DNA from: Alphaproteobacteria bacterium
GTDB lineage: Bacteria > Pseudomonadota > Alphaproteobacteria > Micavibrionales > UBA2020
Direction of reading: 5' to 3'
Assembly: GCA_030682495.1 (NCBI GenBank)
Contig: JAUXOC010000015.1
Span: 1-34,817, forward strand
Length of the DNA stretch: 34,817 nt
Below are positions 7,832-15,907 of this stretch, piece after piece (within the stretch, counting starts at the first letter, position 1; each line of letters starts with the position of its first letter). The translations under genes were made by a program, and so were the position numbers. The notes under the pieces were generated by a model. The model was not told the origin of the DNA, searched no databases, and saw only the letters and a program-made list of their open reading frames with translations.

Positions 7832-7869
7832 CGAAAACAGCCATATTCATGTGGCTGTTTTCGCTTTTT
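7832..7869 (+). terminator. Rho-independent terminator after the first grpE
   Basis: A perfect 12-bp stem, CGAAAACAGCCA (7832-7843) with TGGCTGTTTTCG (7852-7863), encloses an 8-base loop and is followed by CTTTTT. This is one of the strongest terminators in the window. The second grpE starts only 41 bp later and must use a promoter in this short gap or readthrough. Confidence 0.85.
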
Positions 7870-7909
7870 AAACGCAACCACACGTTTTGACGGAGATGAG
7901 GGAAAAACC

Positions 7910-8524
7910 ATGACCAAACCATCCGAACACCATCAGGACGTCCCCCCCGCCGATGACATCTTGCCGGGCGCGGACATTCCCGCCGGCGAAGGCATCGCCG
8001 GCGCACTGGCCGCCGCCGAAGCGCGCGTCGCGGAGCTGGAGGGAAAACTGACCGAGCTGAACGACAAGGCGCTGCGCGCTCTCGCCGAAGCCGAGAACAC
8101 CCGCAAGCGCATGGAAAAAGAGCGTCAGGACACTGCCAAATTTGCCGTGTCCTCCTTTGCGCGTGAATTGCTGAGCGTTGCCGACAACCTTGGCCGCGCG
8201 CTGGCCGCCATCACGCCGGAGCAGCGCACACAGGACGGGCCGCTCAAGACCATCTTCACCGGCGTCGAAGCGACGGAGCGCGAGCTTCTCCGCAGCCTTG
8301 AAAACAACGGCATCAAAAAAATCGACCCGCTCGGCCAGATGTTCGACCCCAACCTGCACGAAGTGATGTTCGAAATCGATGCGCCGGATCAAAAACCCGG
8401 CACGATTTTGCAAGTACTGGAGCCGACCTATACCATTCATGACCGTCTGCTGCGCTCGGCACGCGTCGGCATCGCCAAAGGCGGCATCGCGGCAGAGGGC
8501 AGCCAGATCGACGAGAGTGTTTGA
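7910..8524 (+). CDS. grpE: GrpE nucleotide-exchange factor, alphaproteobacterial-type copy
   Basis: A 204-residue GrpE that looks like the normal alphaproteobacterial orthologue. The coiled coil is LEGKLTELNDKALRALAEAENTRKRMEKERQDTAKFAVSSFARELL. The beta domain carries IKKIDPLGQMFDPNLHEVMFEI and then PGTILQVLEPTYTIHDRLLRSARVGIAKGG, where IHDRLLR.A.VGVAKG is the pattern usual for the class. It shares only the family core with the first copy. GAGGG lies 7 bases before the ATG. It is 53 bp upstream of an ankyrin gene on the same strand. Confidence 0.94.
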   Translation: MTKPSEHHQDVPPADDILPGADIPAGEGIAGALAAAEARVAELEGKLTELNDKALRALAEAENTRKRMEKERQDTAKFAVSSFARELLSVADNLGRALAAITPEQRTQDGPLKTIFTGVEATERELLRSLENNGIKKIDPLGQMFDPNLHEVMFEIDAPDQKPGTILQVLEPTYTIHDRLLRSARVGIAKGGIAAEGSQIDESV

Positions 8525-8577
8525 CAAAGCCGGCTGCGCGCAAATGAACTGGCCCAGATGCCCATCAGAGTAAACCT

Positions 8578-9345
8578 GTGAACAATACACCGCCCGCCAG
8601 CCCCGCTTTCAATACCGCCGCCGCAGATACGCGTACGGCGGCGGTGCGCCTGGGGCAAGAGCTTTTGGAACAACTCGGCCAAGGACGCGCCCCGCAGGCA
8701 GATCTGGCCAAACTCAAAGACCTTTTGGCGCGCGGCGCATCGGTGCAGGAAAAAAATACGCACGGCTTGACGGCGCTGATGCTGGCCATCCGTTATGGCC
8801 ATACGGAGATTGCCGGTAAAATCCTCGATGCCGGTGCCTCCGTGCATGCCAAAGACAATCAGGATAACACGCCGCTTCTGTGGTGCGGATACTGGGGCGA
8901 CAGCGAGATTGCCTTGCGCCTTTTGCGCGCCGGTGCGCGTATCGACGATTGCAACAGCACGGGCCGCAATGTGCTGACGCAGGCGGCAGGCAGAGGCAAC
9001 GACGATTTTCTCAAGGCTGTGATCGCAGGCGGGCTGTGGGCCGACCATATCGACCGCCGCGGCGATACCGCGCTCTGCGCCGCCGCCGCCGCGGGGCGCA
9101 AGGAAACGGCGCTGGCGCTGATCGAGGTTGGCGCAAACCCGATCAAACCCGCAAGAAACGGCAAAACCCCCGCCCAAATCGCGCGCGAGAAAAACTATTC
9201 CACCGTCGCAGACGCCATCGAAAAAACCATCGAAGACTGCCGCGAAAGAATTATTCTAGACGACCTCCGCCAGATCACCGAAGGTACGCGCGAAGACGTT
9301 ACGGTCGGCAAACCGATGACCGTCAGAAAACGTCGCGCGCCCTGA
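8578..9345 (+). CDS. Ankyrin-repeat protein downstream of grpE
   Basis: A 255-residue protein with about four or five ankyrin repeats from residue ~60 to 215. HGLTALMLAIRYGHTEIAG and DNTPLLWCGYWGDSEIALRLL are close to the ankyrin consensus, followed by GRNVLTQAAGRGNDDFL and GDTALCAAAAAGRKETAL. The C-terminal 40 residues are charged and basic (MTVRKRRAP). There is no signal peptide, so it is probably cytosolic. The start is a GTG at 8578 with only a weak ribosome-binding site; no in-frame ATG is available before the repeats. It is 53 bp after grpE and probably cotranscribed, suggesting a chaperone-linked or stress-linked role, which is inference only. Confidence 0.8.
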   Translation: MNNTPPASPAFNTAAADTRTAAVRLGQELLEQLGQGRAPQADLAKLKDLLARGASVQEKNTHGLTALMLAIRYGHTEIAGKILDAGASVHAKDNQDNTPLLWCGYWGDSEIALRLLRAGARIDDCNSTGRNVLTQAAGRGNDDFLKAVIAGGLWADHIDRRGDTALCAAAAAGRKETALALIEVGANPIKPARNGKTPAQIAREKNYSTVADAIEKTIEDCRERIILDDLRQITEGTREDVTVGKPMTVRKRRAP

Positions 9346-9350
9346 TTTGC

Positions 9351-11087
9351 TCACTCTTTCGGGCAGCGATACGCCGCGGCAAGGGGCTTTCCCGTTTCTT
9401 CACTCATGACGCATTTGTATGTCTCGCCGCCGGGCATGGGAATGCCTTTTTCAAGAATAAACATACCGCCCATCTCGTAATCCATCGGTGGATACTGGGG
9501 CATCGGGCGCACCACACGCCAATTCATGCTTTCGCGCTCTTCCGTGCTTGTGATCGGCGTATTCGGAAAGGTAGGCTTCGGATGTTCCGCGGACTTGCTT
9601 TCGACACTTCCGCTTTCATAGCGGATAATAATCACTTTTTTTCCGCTCGGCTCCGGCACCACAACACCGTCATGCACCAGCTTGGCAAACCCGTAGCCCG
9701 CCGGCTCGACGGCATAGGGGATCAGGGGGAGTTCTGTTACGATCTCCGCCAGCTCTTCGGGGCTGAATTTGACCAAGTATTGTTTGAAAGTCTGCACATA
9801 GTCACGCCATACCTTCGGATCGTAGCCCGCGGGCGCATCCCCGATGGTTATGTCCCGCTGTGCGCGGACTGTAATGCCAGCTGCTCCGATTTGCGCCCGC
9901 ACCAGAGGGCCACGAATGGCGCCGACTTCCGCCTTCGCACCCGCCGCGCCTTCGATGATCCTCACCGTTTCATCCATAAAACCGCCCGTGCGGCGTAATT
10001 CCGTACCGATGTCATGTGCGCAATCGTGCAGCCCCGCGAAATAAACTCTGTCTTTTGGTACGCCTGCGATGGCGGCATAGCGCTTTTGCGCAGCCGGATT
10101 GTCGGGCGCCAGCACAACGACCTGCGCGAGACGATCTACGGCGCCCGTCACACGCCATACGGAAGGGTGCATGTATGACGCCAGCACCAGATAGAGCGGC
10201 GGCGCGTCCGCATCGATCACCACCTCTGCGGCATATGTGGGCTTCGTATCATCCTGTATGGCGACGGAGGACATAGCGCCTCCCGTAATGCTGGGAACGA
10301 TTTTCAACGAAACGCCGTCGGCCACCTTCGGCAGAACGCAGCGGCCCGTGGACAAAAGCCATTTCACCTTTTCATCGCCGGCACGTTTTTGATAAACCCA
10401 AAGCATTTTAGCCTGTTCGTCATCCGACAAAACGCCGTCGCCATCGCTATCAAAAGAATCAAAAACAGCAGCCGCTTCGTTTTGCAGGGATTGAATCGTA
10501 ATGGGGTCTTCTTTGCCCAGCAGCGGCCTTAGAAACATTTGCTCATGCATAATAATCGCCATACCAATAACACCATCGGCACGTGGGCGCACCACGTCCT
10601 GCGCATCTATAAAACCATCACGGTTCGTATCCTGCCCCATGATTTCGGCGATTTTAAGATCGAAATTGTTTTTGCGGTTTCCCGTTTCCGGCATTTTGCC
10701 GCCGTATTGCCGTCGCAGGACAAAAGCCTCGACTTCTTCTCTCGACGCCCTGCCGTCGTTGTCGGCATCGTAGCTTTTGATCGCTAAGTCGCGCAGTTCA
10801 ACGAGCGTGCCACTCTGTCCCTGAGTCCGGATCGCGCGCTCTATATCGGCCTTGCTGATCGCCGCGCCATCTGCGGCCATCTCCTTGTACGCTTCGGCAA
10901 CTCTTTCCAGATAGGCGTCCCGCGCGCTCTGCCCTTCGAGAATATGCAGCATGTCCACAGGAGTATTCCGGTACTTCTCGTAATCCGGATAAGGCTCCTT
11001 CCACTCCGCCCGCGCACAAGACGGCGTGAAGAAAATTCCCGCTATCGCGGCGGCAAAGGCCGCTCCCCACATACCGCTTTTTGCCAT
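9351..11087 (-). CDS. Secreted EF-hand calcium-binding protein, uncharacterised
   Basis: A 578-residue exported protein. Residues 1-28 are a signal peptide (GMWGAAFAAAIAGIFFTPSCARA) with a signal-peptidase I site after ARA. Three EF-hand loops are visible: DADNDGRASREE, DTNRDGFIDAQD and DSDGDGVLSDDE, each with Asp at positions 1, 3 and 5, Gly at 6 and an acidic residue at the end. The C-terminal ~350 residues are unfamiliar and contain a possible alpha/beta region (PPLYLVLASYMHPSVWRVTGAVDRLAQVVVLA). AGAGGA precedes the ATG by 7 bases. It is inverted relative to the chaperone genes on both sides, and its stop is 5 bp from the convergent ankyrin gene. Its function is unknown. Confidence 0.8.
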   Translation of the reverse strand: MAKSGMWGAAFAAAIAGIFFTPSCARAEWKEPYPDYEKYRNTPVDMLHILEGQSARDAYLERVAEAYKEMAADGAAISKADIERAIRTQGQSGTLVELRDLAIKSYDADNDGRASREEVEAFVLRRQYGGKMPETGNRKNNFDLKIAEIMGQDTNRDGFIDAQDVVRPRADGVIGMAIIMHEQMFLRPLLGKEDPITIQSLQNEAAAVFDSFDSDGDGVLSDDEQAKMLWVYQKRAGDEKVKWLLSTGRCVLPKVADGVSLKIVPSITGGAMSSVAIQDDTKPTYAAEVVIDADAPPLYLVLASYMHPSVWRVTGAVDRLAQVVVLAPDNPAAQKRYAAIAGVPKDRVYFAGLHDCAHDIGTELRRTGGFMDETVRIIEGAAGAKAEVGAIRGPLVRAQIGAAGITVRAQRDITIGDAPAGYDPKVWRDYVQTFKQYLVKFSPEELAEIVTELPLIPYAVEPAGYGFAKLVHDGVVVPEPSGKKVIIIRYESGSVESKSAEHPKPTFPNTPITSTEERESMNWRVVRPMPQYPPMDYEMGGMFILEKGIPMPGGETYKCVMSEETGKPLAAAYRCPKE

Positions 11088-11126
11088 GAAAACGTCCTCT
11101 GGAAATTTGCTCTGAACCGCCTAGAT

Positions 11127-11156
11127 ATTATCATGCCCGCGCTATGATTTTATTAA
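11127..11156 (-). promoter_or_regulatory. Possible promoter of the EF-hand gene
   Basis: On the minus strand TTAATA (11156-11151) and GATAAT (11132-11127) are separated by 18 bp, about 40 bp upstream of the start at 11087. The -35 is weak. The rest of the divergent gap up to dnaK at 11336 has a CCCATATA string near 11304, but I found no convincing -35 for it and no CIRCE element. Confidence 0.35.
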
Positions 11157-11335
11157 CATCCGCGGCGCCCGCTCCTGCGTATAAAAAGCGACACAAAGAC
11201 CTTCACTTCGGACGGAAACGGGTGTAGTTTCTAGGCGAAATACGCTTCAAAAACGCTCGAAGCATATGGAAATCGTGGAGAGGTGCCTGATTGCAGGGCT
11301 TTTCCCATATATTTGCCACTTGAAAGGATAAAATC

Positions 11336-13267
11336 ATGAGCAAAATCATCGGTATCGACCTTGGCACGACCAACTCTTGCGTTGCCATTATGGAAGGCGA
11401 CAAACCCAAAGTCATCGAAAACACCGAAGGCGCGCGCACGACTCCGTCGATGGTCGCCTTTGCCAAGGACGGCGAACGTCTGGTCGGCCAGCCCGCCAAG
11501 CGTCAGGCCGTCACCAACCCCGACAAAACGCTGCATGCCATCAAACGCCTGATCGGCCGCCGGTTCAACGAGCCGGAAGTGAAAAAAATGCGCGACAAAG
11601 CCCCCTTCAAAATCATCGAAGGCGACGGCGGCGCGGCATGGGTCGAAATCGACGGCGAGAAAATGGCGCCATCGCAAATCTCGGCCATGGTCTTGCAGAA
11701 AATGAAAGAAACCGCCGAGAATTATCTGGGCGAAAAAGTCACCAAGGCCGTCATCACCGTCCCCGCCTATTTCAACGACAGCCAGCGTCAGGCCACCAAG
11801 GACGCGGGCAAGATCGCAGGGCTTGAGGTTCTGCGCATCATCAACGAGCCGACGGCCGCCGCGCTGGCCTATGGCCTCGACAAAAAACAATCCGGCACCA
11901 TCGCGGTCTATGACCTTGGGGGCGGTACGTTTGACGTTTCCATCCTTGAAATCGGCGACGGCGTGTTTGAAGTCAAATCCACCAACGGCGATACGTTTTT
12001 GGGTGGTGAAGACTTTGACCTGCGTATCATCGATTTCCTTGCCGACGAATTCAAAAAAGAAAACGGCATCGACCTGCGTAACGACAAAATCGCCCTGCAG
12101 CGCCTGAAAGACGCGGCGGAGAAAGCGAAAAAAGAACTGTCGTCGTCGATGCAGACCGAAATCAACGAACCCTTTATCACCGCAGATGCGTCAGGCCCGA
12201 AACACCTGAACATCAAGCTGACCCGCGCCAAGCTGGAACAGCTGGTCGGTGACATGATCGAAAAAACGCTGGAGCCGTGCAAGGCCGCGCTGAAAGATGC
12301 AGGCCTGAAAGCCAGCGATATCGACGAAGTCGTTTTGGTCGGCGGTATGACCCGCATGCCCAAAGTGATCGAAGCGGTCAAAAACTTCTTTGGCAAAGAG
12401 CCGCACCGCGGCGTCAACCCCGATGAAGTCGTCGCCGATGGCGCGGCCATTCAGGGCGGCGTTCTGGCCGGCGACGTCAAAGACGTTTTGCTGCTCGACG
12501 TGACCCCGCTGTCGCTTGGTATCGAAACGCTGGGCGGTGTCTTTACCCGCCTGATCGACCGCAACACCACAATCCCGACCAAGAAATCGCAGGTTTTCTC
12601 GACTGCCGAGGACAACCAGAACGCGGTCACCATCCGCGTGTTTCAGGGCGAACGTGAAATGGCGGCTGACAACAAACTGCTGGGGCAGTTCGATCTCGTG
12701 GGCATCCCCCCCGCACCACGCGGGATACCGCAGATCGAAGTCACTTTTGATATCGACGCCAACGGCATCGTGCATGTATCGGCCAAAGACAAAGCGACCG
12801 GCAAAGAACAGCAGATCCGCATTCAGGCCTCCGGCGGCCTCACCGACGACGACATCAAGCGCATGGTGAAGGAAGCCGAGGAGAACGCGGGCGCAGACAA
12901 AGAGCGCCGCGAACAGGTCGAAATCGTCAACCGCGCCGAAGCACTGGTACATACGGCAGAAAAAACGCTGAAGGACGCGGGCGATAAAATTCCCGCCGAA
13001 GAGCGCAAAACCGTCGAAGCCGCGATGGAAGACGTCAAAGCCGCCATCAGCGCGGGCAATGCCGCCGACATCAAGGCAAAAACCGATGCCCTGCAAGAAG
13101 CCGCGATGAAACTGGGCGAACATCTCTACCGCGCCGAACAGGAAGCGGGCATGGGCGCCACCGGCGCACCGTCTGCGGATGGCGGCGGCGAAGAGAAAGC
13201 ACAGGAAGGCGAAATTGTCGACGCCGACTTCACCGAAGTCGATGACGACAAAAAACAGGCAAAGTAA
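11336..13267 (+). CDS. dnaK: Hsp70 chaperone DnaK
   Basis: A 643-residue Hsp70 of normal length. The ATPase domain starts [18 protein letters not shown], contains [17 protein letters not shown] and [17 protein letters not shown], and has [12 protein letters not shown]. The interdomain linker is [19 protein letters not shown] around residues 381-400, followed by the substrate-binding domain. The tail [18 protein letters not shown] is the conserved bacterial C-terminal acidic motif. AAAGGA precedes the ATG. dnaJ follows after 88 bp, with a repeat hairpin between them. It would work with DnaJ, either GrpE, and possibly the type III J protein at 4893. Confidence 0.98.
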   Translation: MSKIIGIDLGTTNSCVAIMEGDKPKVIENTEGARTTPSMVAFAKDGERLVGQPAKRQAVTNPDKTLHAIKRLIGRRFNEPEVKKMRDKAPFKIIEGDGGAAWVEIDGEKMAPSQISAMVLQKMKETAENYLGEKVTKAVITVPAYFNDSQRQATKDAGKIAGLEVLRIINEPTAAALAYGLDKKQSGTIAVYDLGGGTFDVSILEIGDGVFEVKSTNGDTFLGGEDFDLRIIDFLADEFKKENGIDLRNDKIALQRLKDAAEKAKKELSSSMQTEINEPFITADASGPKHLNIKLTRAKLEQLVGDMIEKTLEPCKAALKDAGLKASDIDEVVLVGGMTRMPKVIEAVKNFFGKEPHRGVNPDEVVADGAAIQGGVLAGDVKDVLLLDVTPLSLGIETLGGVFTRLIDRNTTIPTKKSQVFSTAEDNQNAVTIRVFQGEREMAADNKLLGQFDLVGIPPAPRGIPQIEVTFDIDANGIVHVSAKDKATGKEQQIRIQASGGLTDDDIKRMVKEAEENAGADKERREQVEIVNRAEALVHTAEKTLKDAGDKIPAEERKTVEAAMEDVKAAISAGNAADIKAKTDALQEAAMKLGEHLYRAEQEAGMGATGAPSADGGGEEKAQEGEIVDADFTEVDDDKKQAK

Positions 13268-13287
13268 ATATAAACGCGATTTCAACC

Positions 13288-13333
13288 CGTCATTCCGGCG
13301 CATGTCCGGACCCCGGCTTCGGCCGGGGTGACG
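13288..13333. repeat. REP-like palindromic element between dnaK and dnaJ
   Basis: An outer pair CGTCA (13288-13292) and TGACG (13329-13333) encloses two hairpins: TCCGG with CCGGA around GCGCATGT, and CCCCGGC-TTCG-GCCGGGG with a UUCG-type tetraloop. The layout resembles the dispersed intergenic palindromes with a CGTCATTCC opening seen in many Alphaproteobacteria. Placed in the dnaK-dnaJ gap it could protect the dnaK message or reduce dnaJ expression. No second copy occurs in this window. Confidence 0.6.
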
Positions 13334-13355
13334 CGGTTGATAAAAGGCGAAAAGC

Positions 13356-14513
13356 ATGTCTAAAAAAGATTTTTATCAAATACTCGGCGCCGATAAAAAG
13401 GCCAGCGCAGACGAGCTGAAAAAATCCTATCGCAAGCTGGCGATGCAATACCATCCCGACAAAAATCCCGGCAACAAAGAAGCCGAGGCAAAATTCAAAG
13501 AAATCAGCGAAGCCTACGACGTTCTGAAAGACGACCAGAAGCGCGCGGCCTATGACCGTTTCGGCCATGGCGCCTTTGCGGGCGGTATGGGCGGCGCGGG
13601 CGCAGGCGCCGGCGCGCAGGGCTTCAGCGGAGGCTTCGGCGGCTTTGGCGATATCTTCGAAGAAATGTTCGGCGATTTTATGGGCGGGCAGCAGCGCCGT
13701 GGCGGGGCGGGCGGCGACGGCGCACGGCGCGGCGCGGATCTCTCCTATGAAATGGAAATCACGCTTGAGGATTCATTCCACGGCAAGGAAGCCCCCATCA
13801 AGGTCGCCAGCTGGCAGCCCTGTGGCGGTTGCAGCGGCTCGGGCGCGGAAAAAGGAACCAAGGCCGATACCTGCGACACCTGCCGCGGCATGGGGCGCAT
13901 CCGTGCGCAGCAGGGCTTTTTCACGGTCGAGCGCACCTGCCCGTCTTGCGGCGGCGCGGGCCAGACCATCAAAACCCCTTGCAGCGGCTGCGGCGGATCA
14001 GGCCGTACGCGCAAGGAAAAATCACTCAAGGTCGCCATCCCTGCGGGCGTTGAAGACGGTACGCGTATCCGCCTTGCGGGTGAAGGCGAAGCCGGTCTGC
14101 GCGGCGGGCCTGCGGGCGACCTTTACGTTTTTCTGGGCATCAAACCGCACCGTTTTTTCCAGCGTGAGGCCTCGAACCTCTATTGCCGCGTGCCTGTACC
14201 CATCACCACCGTCGCCCTCGGCGGCAATATCGAAGTGCCTACCATCGATGGTAAACGCATGAAGGTGGCGGTGCCGTCGGGGACGCAAACCGGCCAGCAG
14301 TTCCGCCTGAAGGGCAAAGGGATGACCGTTTTGCGCAGCCCGAACCGCGGCGATATGTTTGTCGAGGTCGTGGTCGAAACACCGGTCAACCTGAGCAAAC
14401 GCCAGAAAGAAATTTTGCAGGAATTTGCGGGCGACACCAACGACAAAACCAACCCGCAATCCGCCGGTTTCTTTGAAAAAGTCAAAGGCCTTTGGGAAGA
14501 CCTCAAGGACTGA
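13356..14513 (+). CDS. dnaJ: Chaperone DnaJ (Hsp40, type I)
   Basis: A 385-residue full-length DnaJ. The J domain has HPD at residues 33-35 (YHPDKNPGN). Next is the Gly/Phe region ([33 protein letters not shown]). Four zinc-binding repeats follow: [24 protein letters not shown] and CSGCGGSG. The C-terminal client-binding domains contain [20 protein letters not shown] and [25 protein letters not shown]. It delivers substrates to DnaK and stimulates ATP hydrolysis. The dnaK-dnaJ order with dapB nearby is common in the class. Confidence 0.98.
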   Translation: MSKKDFYQILGADKKASADELKKSYRKLAMQYHPDKNPGNKEAEAKFKEISEAYDVLKDDQKRAAYDRFGHGAFAGGMGGAGAGAGAQGFSGGFGGFGDIFEEMFGDFMGGQQRRGGAGGDGARRGADLSYEMEITLEDSFHGKEAPIKVASWQPCGGCSGSGAEKGTKADTCDTCRGMGRIRAQQGFFTVERTCPSCGGAGQTIKTPCSGCGGSGRTRKEKSLKVAIPAGVEDGTRIRLAGEGEAGLRGGPAGDLYVFLGIKPHRFFQREASNLYCRVPVPITTVALGGNIEVPTIDGKRMKVAVPSGTQTGQQFRLKGKGMTVLRSPNRGDMFVEVVVETPVNLSKRQKEILQEFAGDTNDKTNPQSAGFFEKVKGLWEDLKD

Positions 14514-14544
14514 CGCCATCGCCTCTCATCCGAAAGGGATTAAC

Positions 14545-14976
14545 ATGAAAAAGATTTTTATTGCCGCGGCACTTGCCGCCACGCTTTTCGCAGGCGGTTT
14601 TTTCTGGTCGCAAAGCCGCGCGCAGGCGCCGCACGACCATCATGATAACAGTAGCAGCGACAAGCAAGAGCTTGTCTATACCTGCACGCCCGATCATTTC
14701 ACGCTGACGCAAAACGGCGACAGCTATATCCTTGCCGCATCTCTGGAAACGCCCACGCCGGGTTACAGCTATGAAATCATCCCCGTCGAAACGCGCAGCG
14801 GCCGTATCAAGGCAAAGCTGAAACTCAGAGGTGTCGATGGCGCGATGATACAGGTTATCGGCAATATCGATATCAGCCATACGTTTGAATATACGGGTAT
14901 GCTGCATGCGCTCAGCATCGCGGTTGAAAAAGATTTCAACTGGGGTCCGACCGACGTTAACTGCACGCACCAATAA
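14545..14976 (+). CDS. Small exported protein of unknown function
   Basis: A 143-residue protein with a signal peptide, MKKIFIAAALAATLFAGGFF, and a likely cleavage after RAQA. The mature protein begins with a His/Asp-rich string (PHDHHDNSSSDK) and has two cysteines (YTCTPDH and VNCTHQ) that could form a disulfide joining its ends. The rest looks beta-rich. AAAGGGA lies 5 bases before the ATG. It lies 31 bp after dnaJ and 30 bp before dapB, so it is probably cotranscribed with one of them. I do not recognise the family; the His/Asp start might bind metal. Confidence 0.72.
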   Translation: MKKIFIAAALAATLFAGGFFWSQSRAQAPHDHHDNSSSDKQELVYTCTPDHFTLTQNGDSYILAASLETPTPGYSYEIIPVETRSGRIKAKLKLRGVDGAMIQVIGNIDISHTFEYTGMLHALSIAVEKDFNWGPTDVNCTHQ

Positions 14977-15006
14977 ACCGGCAACGGCAAAGAAAGATAT
15001 TTTATC

Positions 15007-15816
15007 ATGGCAAGAATCGGCCTTCTGGGCGCGGCTGGACGTATGGGCCAGATGATCGCGAAAGAAATCCTCTCCGGCGCTTATGAGGGCGCCGTCTTGG
15101 CCGCCGCGGGCGAACATACGGGCAGCACCGTGCTCGGCCGCGATATCGGCGGGCTCTGCGGTTTGGGCGATTATGGCGTCACGATCAGCGCCGATAAAAA
15201 CGCCGTTTTCGCTGCCTGCGATGTGCTGATTGATTTCACCACACCTGCGGCAACGATGGATCATGCCGCCCTCGCCCATTCAACCGGCAAGGCGCTGGTC
15301 ATCGGCACCACAGGGCTCAGCACGATTGAAGACGCCGCGATTGCCTCTGCCGCCACACGCGCAGCGGTTTTGCAGGCGGCCAACATGAGCGTCGGCGTCA
15401 ACGTGTTGCTCTCGGTGGTCGAACAACTCGCCGCACGTCTCGGCCCCAAAGATTTCGATATCGAAATTTTTGAATCGCACCACAAACACAAAGTCGATGC
15501 GCCCTCCGGCACCGCTCTTGCGCTGGCGCAGGCGGCAGCGAAAGGCCGCGGCGTCAAACTGGACGATGCCATGGTGCCCGCACGCTATGGCCAAATCGGC
15601 CCGCGTCCCGAAGGCGCGATCGGCATGTCGGTCTTTCGCGGCGGGGACGTGATCGGTGACCATACCGTCACCTTCGCTGCACTGGGCGAGCGCATCGAGA
15701 TCGGCCACCGCGCCTCTGACCGCGCGCTTTTTGCCCGTGGCGCGGTGCGCGCGGCTCTCTGGCTGGCGGGCAAACCCGCTGGTCGCTATACGATGCGCGA
15801 TGTGCTTGGCATATAA
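15007..15816 (+). CDS. dapB: 4-hydroxy-tetrahydrodipicolinate reductase
   Basis: A 269-residue DapB, which reduces hydroxy-tetrahydrodipicolinate in the diaminopimelate/lysine pathway. The N-terminus is the dinucleotide-binding fold RIGLLGAAGRMGQMI. DVLIDFTTPAATMDHAALA is the family's strand-loop after the cofactor site. The catalytic segment FESHHKHKVDAPSGTAL near residues 155-170 holds the two histidines and the active lysine. VFRGGDVIGDHTV near the end completes the substrate pocket. Length and motifs are normal. Confidence 0.97.
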   Translation: MARIGLLGAAGRMGQMIAKEILSGAYEGAVLAAAGEHTGSTVLGRDIGGLCGLGDYGVTISADKNAVFAACDVLIDFTTPAATMDHAALAHSTGKALVIGTTGLSTIEDAAIASAATRAAVLQAANMSVGVNVLLSVVEQLAARLGPKDFDIEIFESHHKHKVDAPSGTALALAQAAAKGRGVKLDDAMVPARYGQIGPRPEGAIGMSVFRGGDVIGDHTVTFAALGERIEIGHRASDRALFARGAVRAALWLAGKPAGRYTMRDVLGI

Positions 15817-15907
15817 GCGTCTGTTTTAAAAAGAAAAAATATTCCTGCGCCCCCTGCACAGGGTTTGAGCCCCCTCCCTCGTATTACCTATATCGGGAGT
15901 TTTTCGC

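Noticed and set aside
7737-8006. Minus-strand frame with repeated LKPVARA peptide
   Set aside because: It is the translation of the 24-bp DNA repeats continued antisense into grpE; no ribosome-binding site and no independent coding character.
11209-11310. A heat-shock sigma promoter for dnaK
   Set aside because: CTTC and CCCATATA strings occur, but spacings do not match the RpoH consensus, so I did not annotate one.
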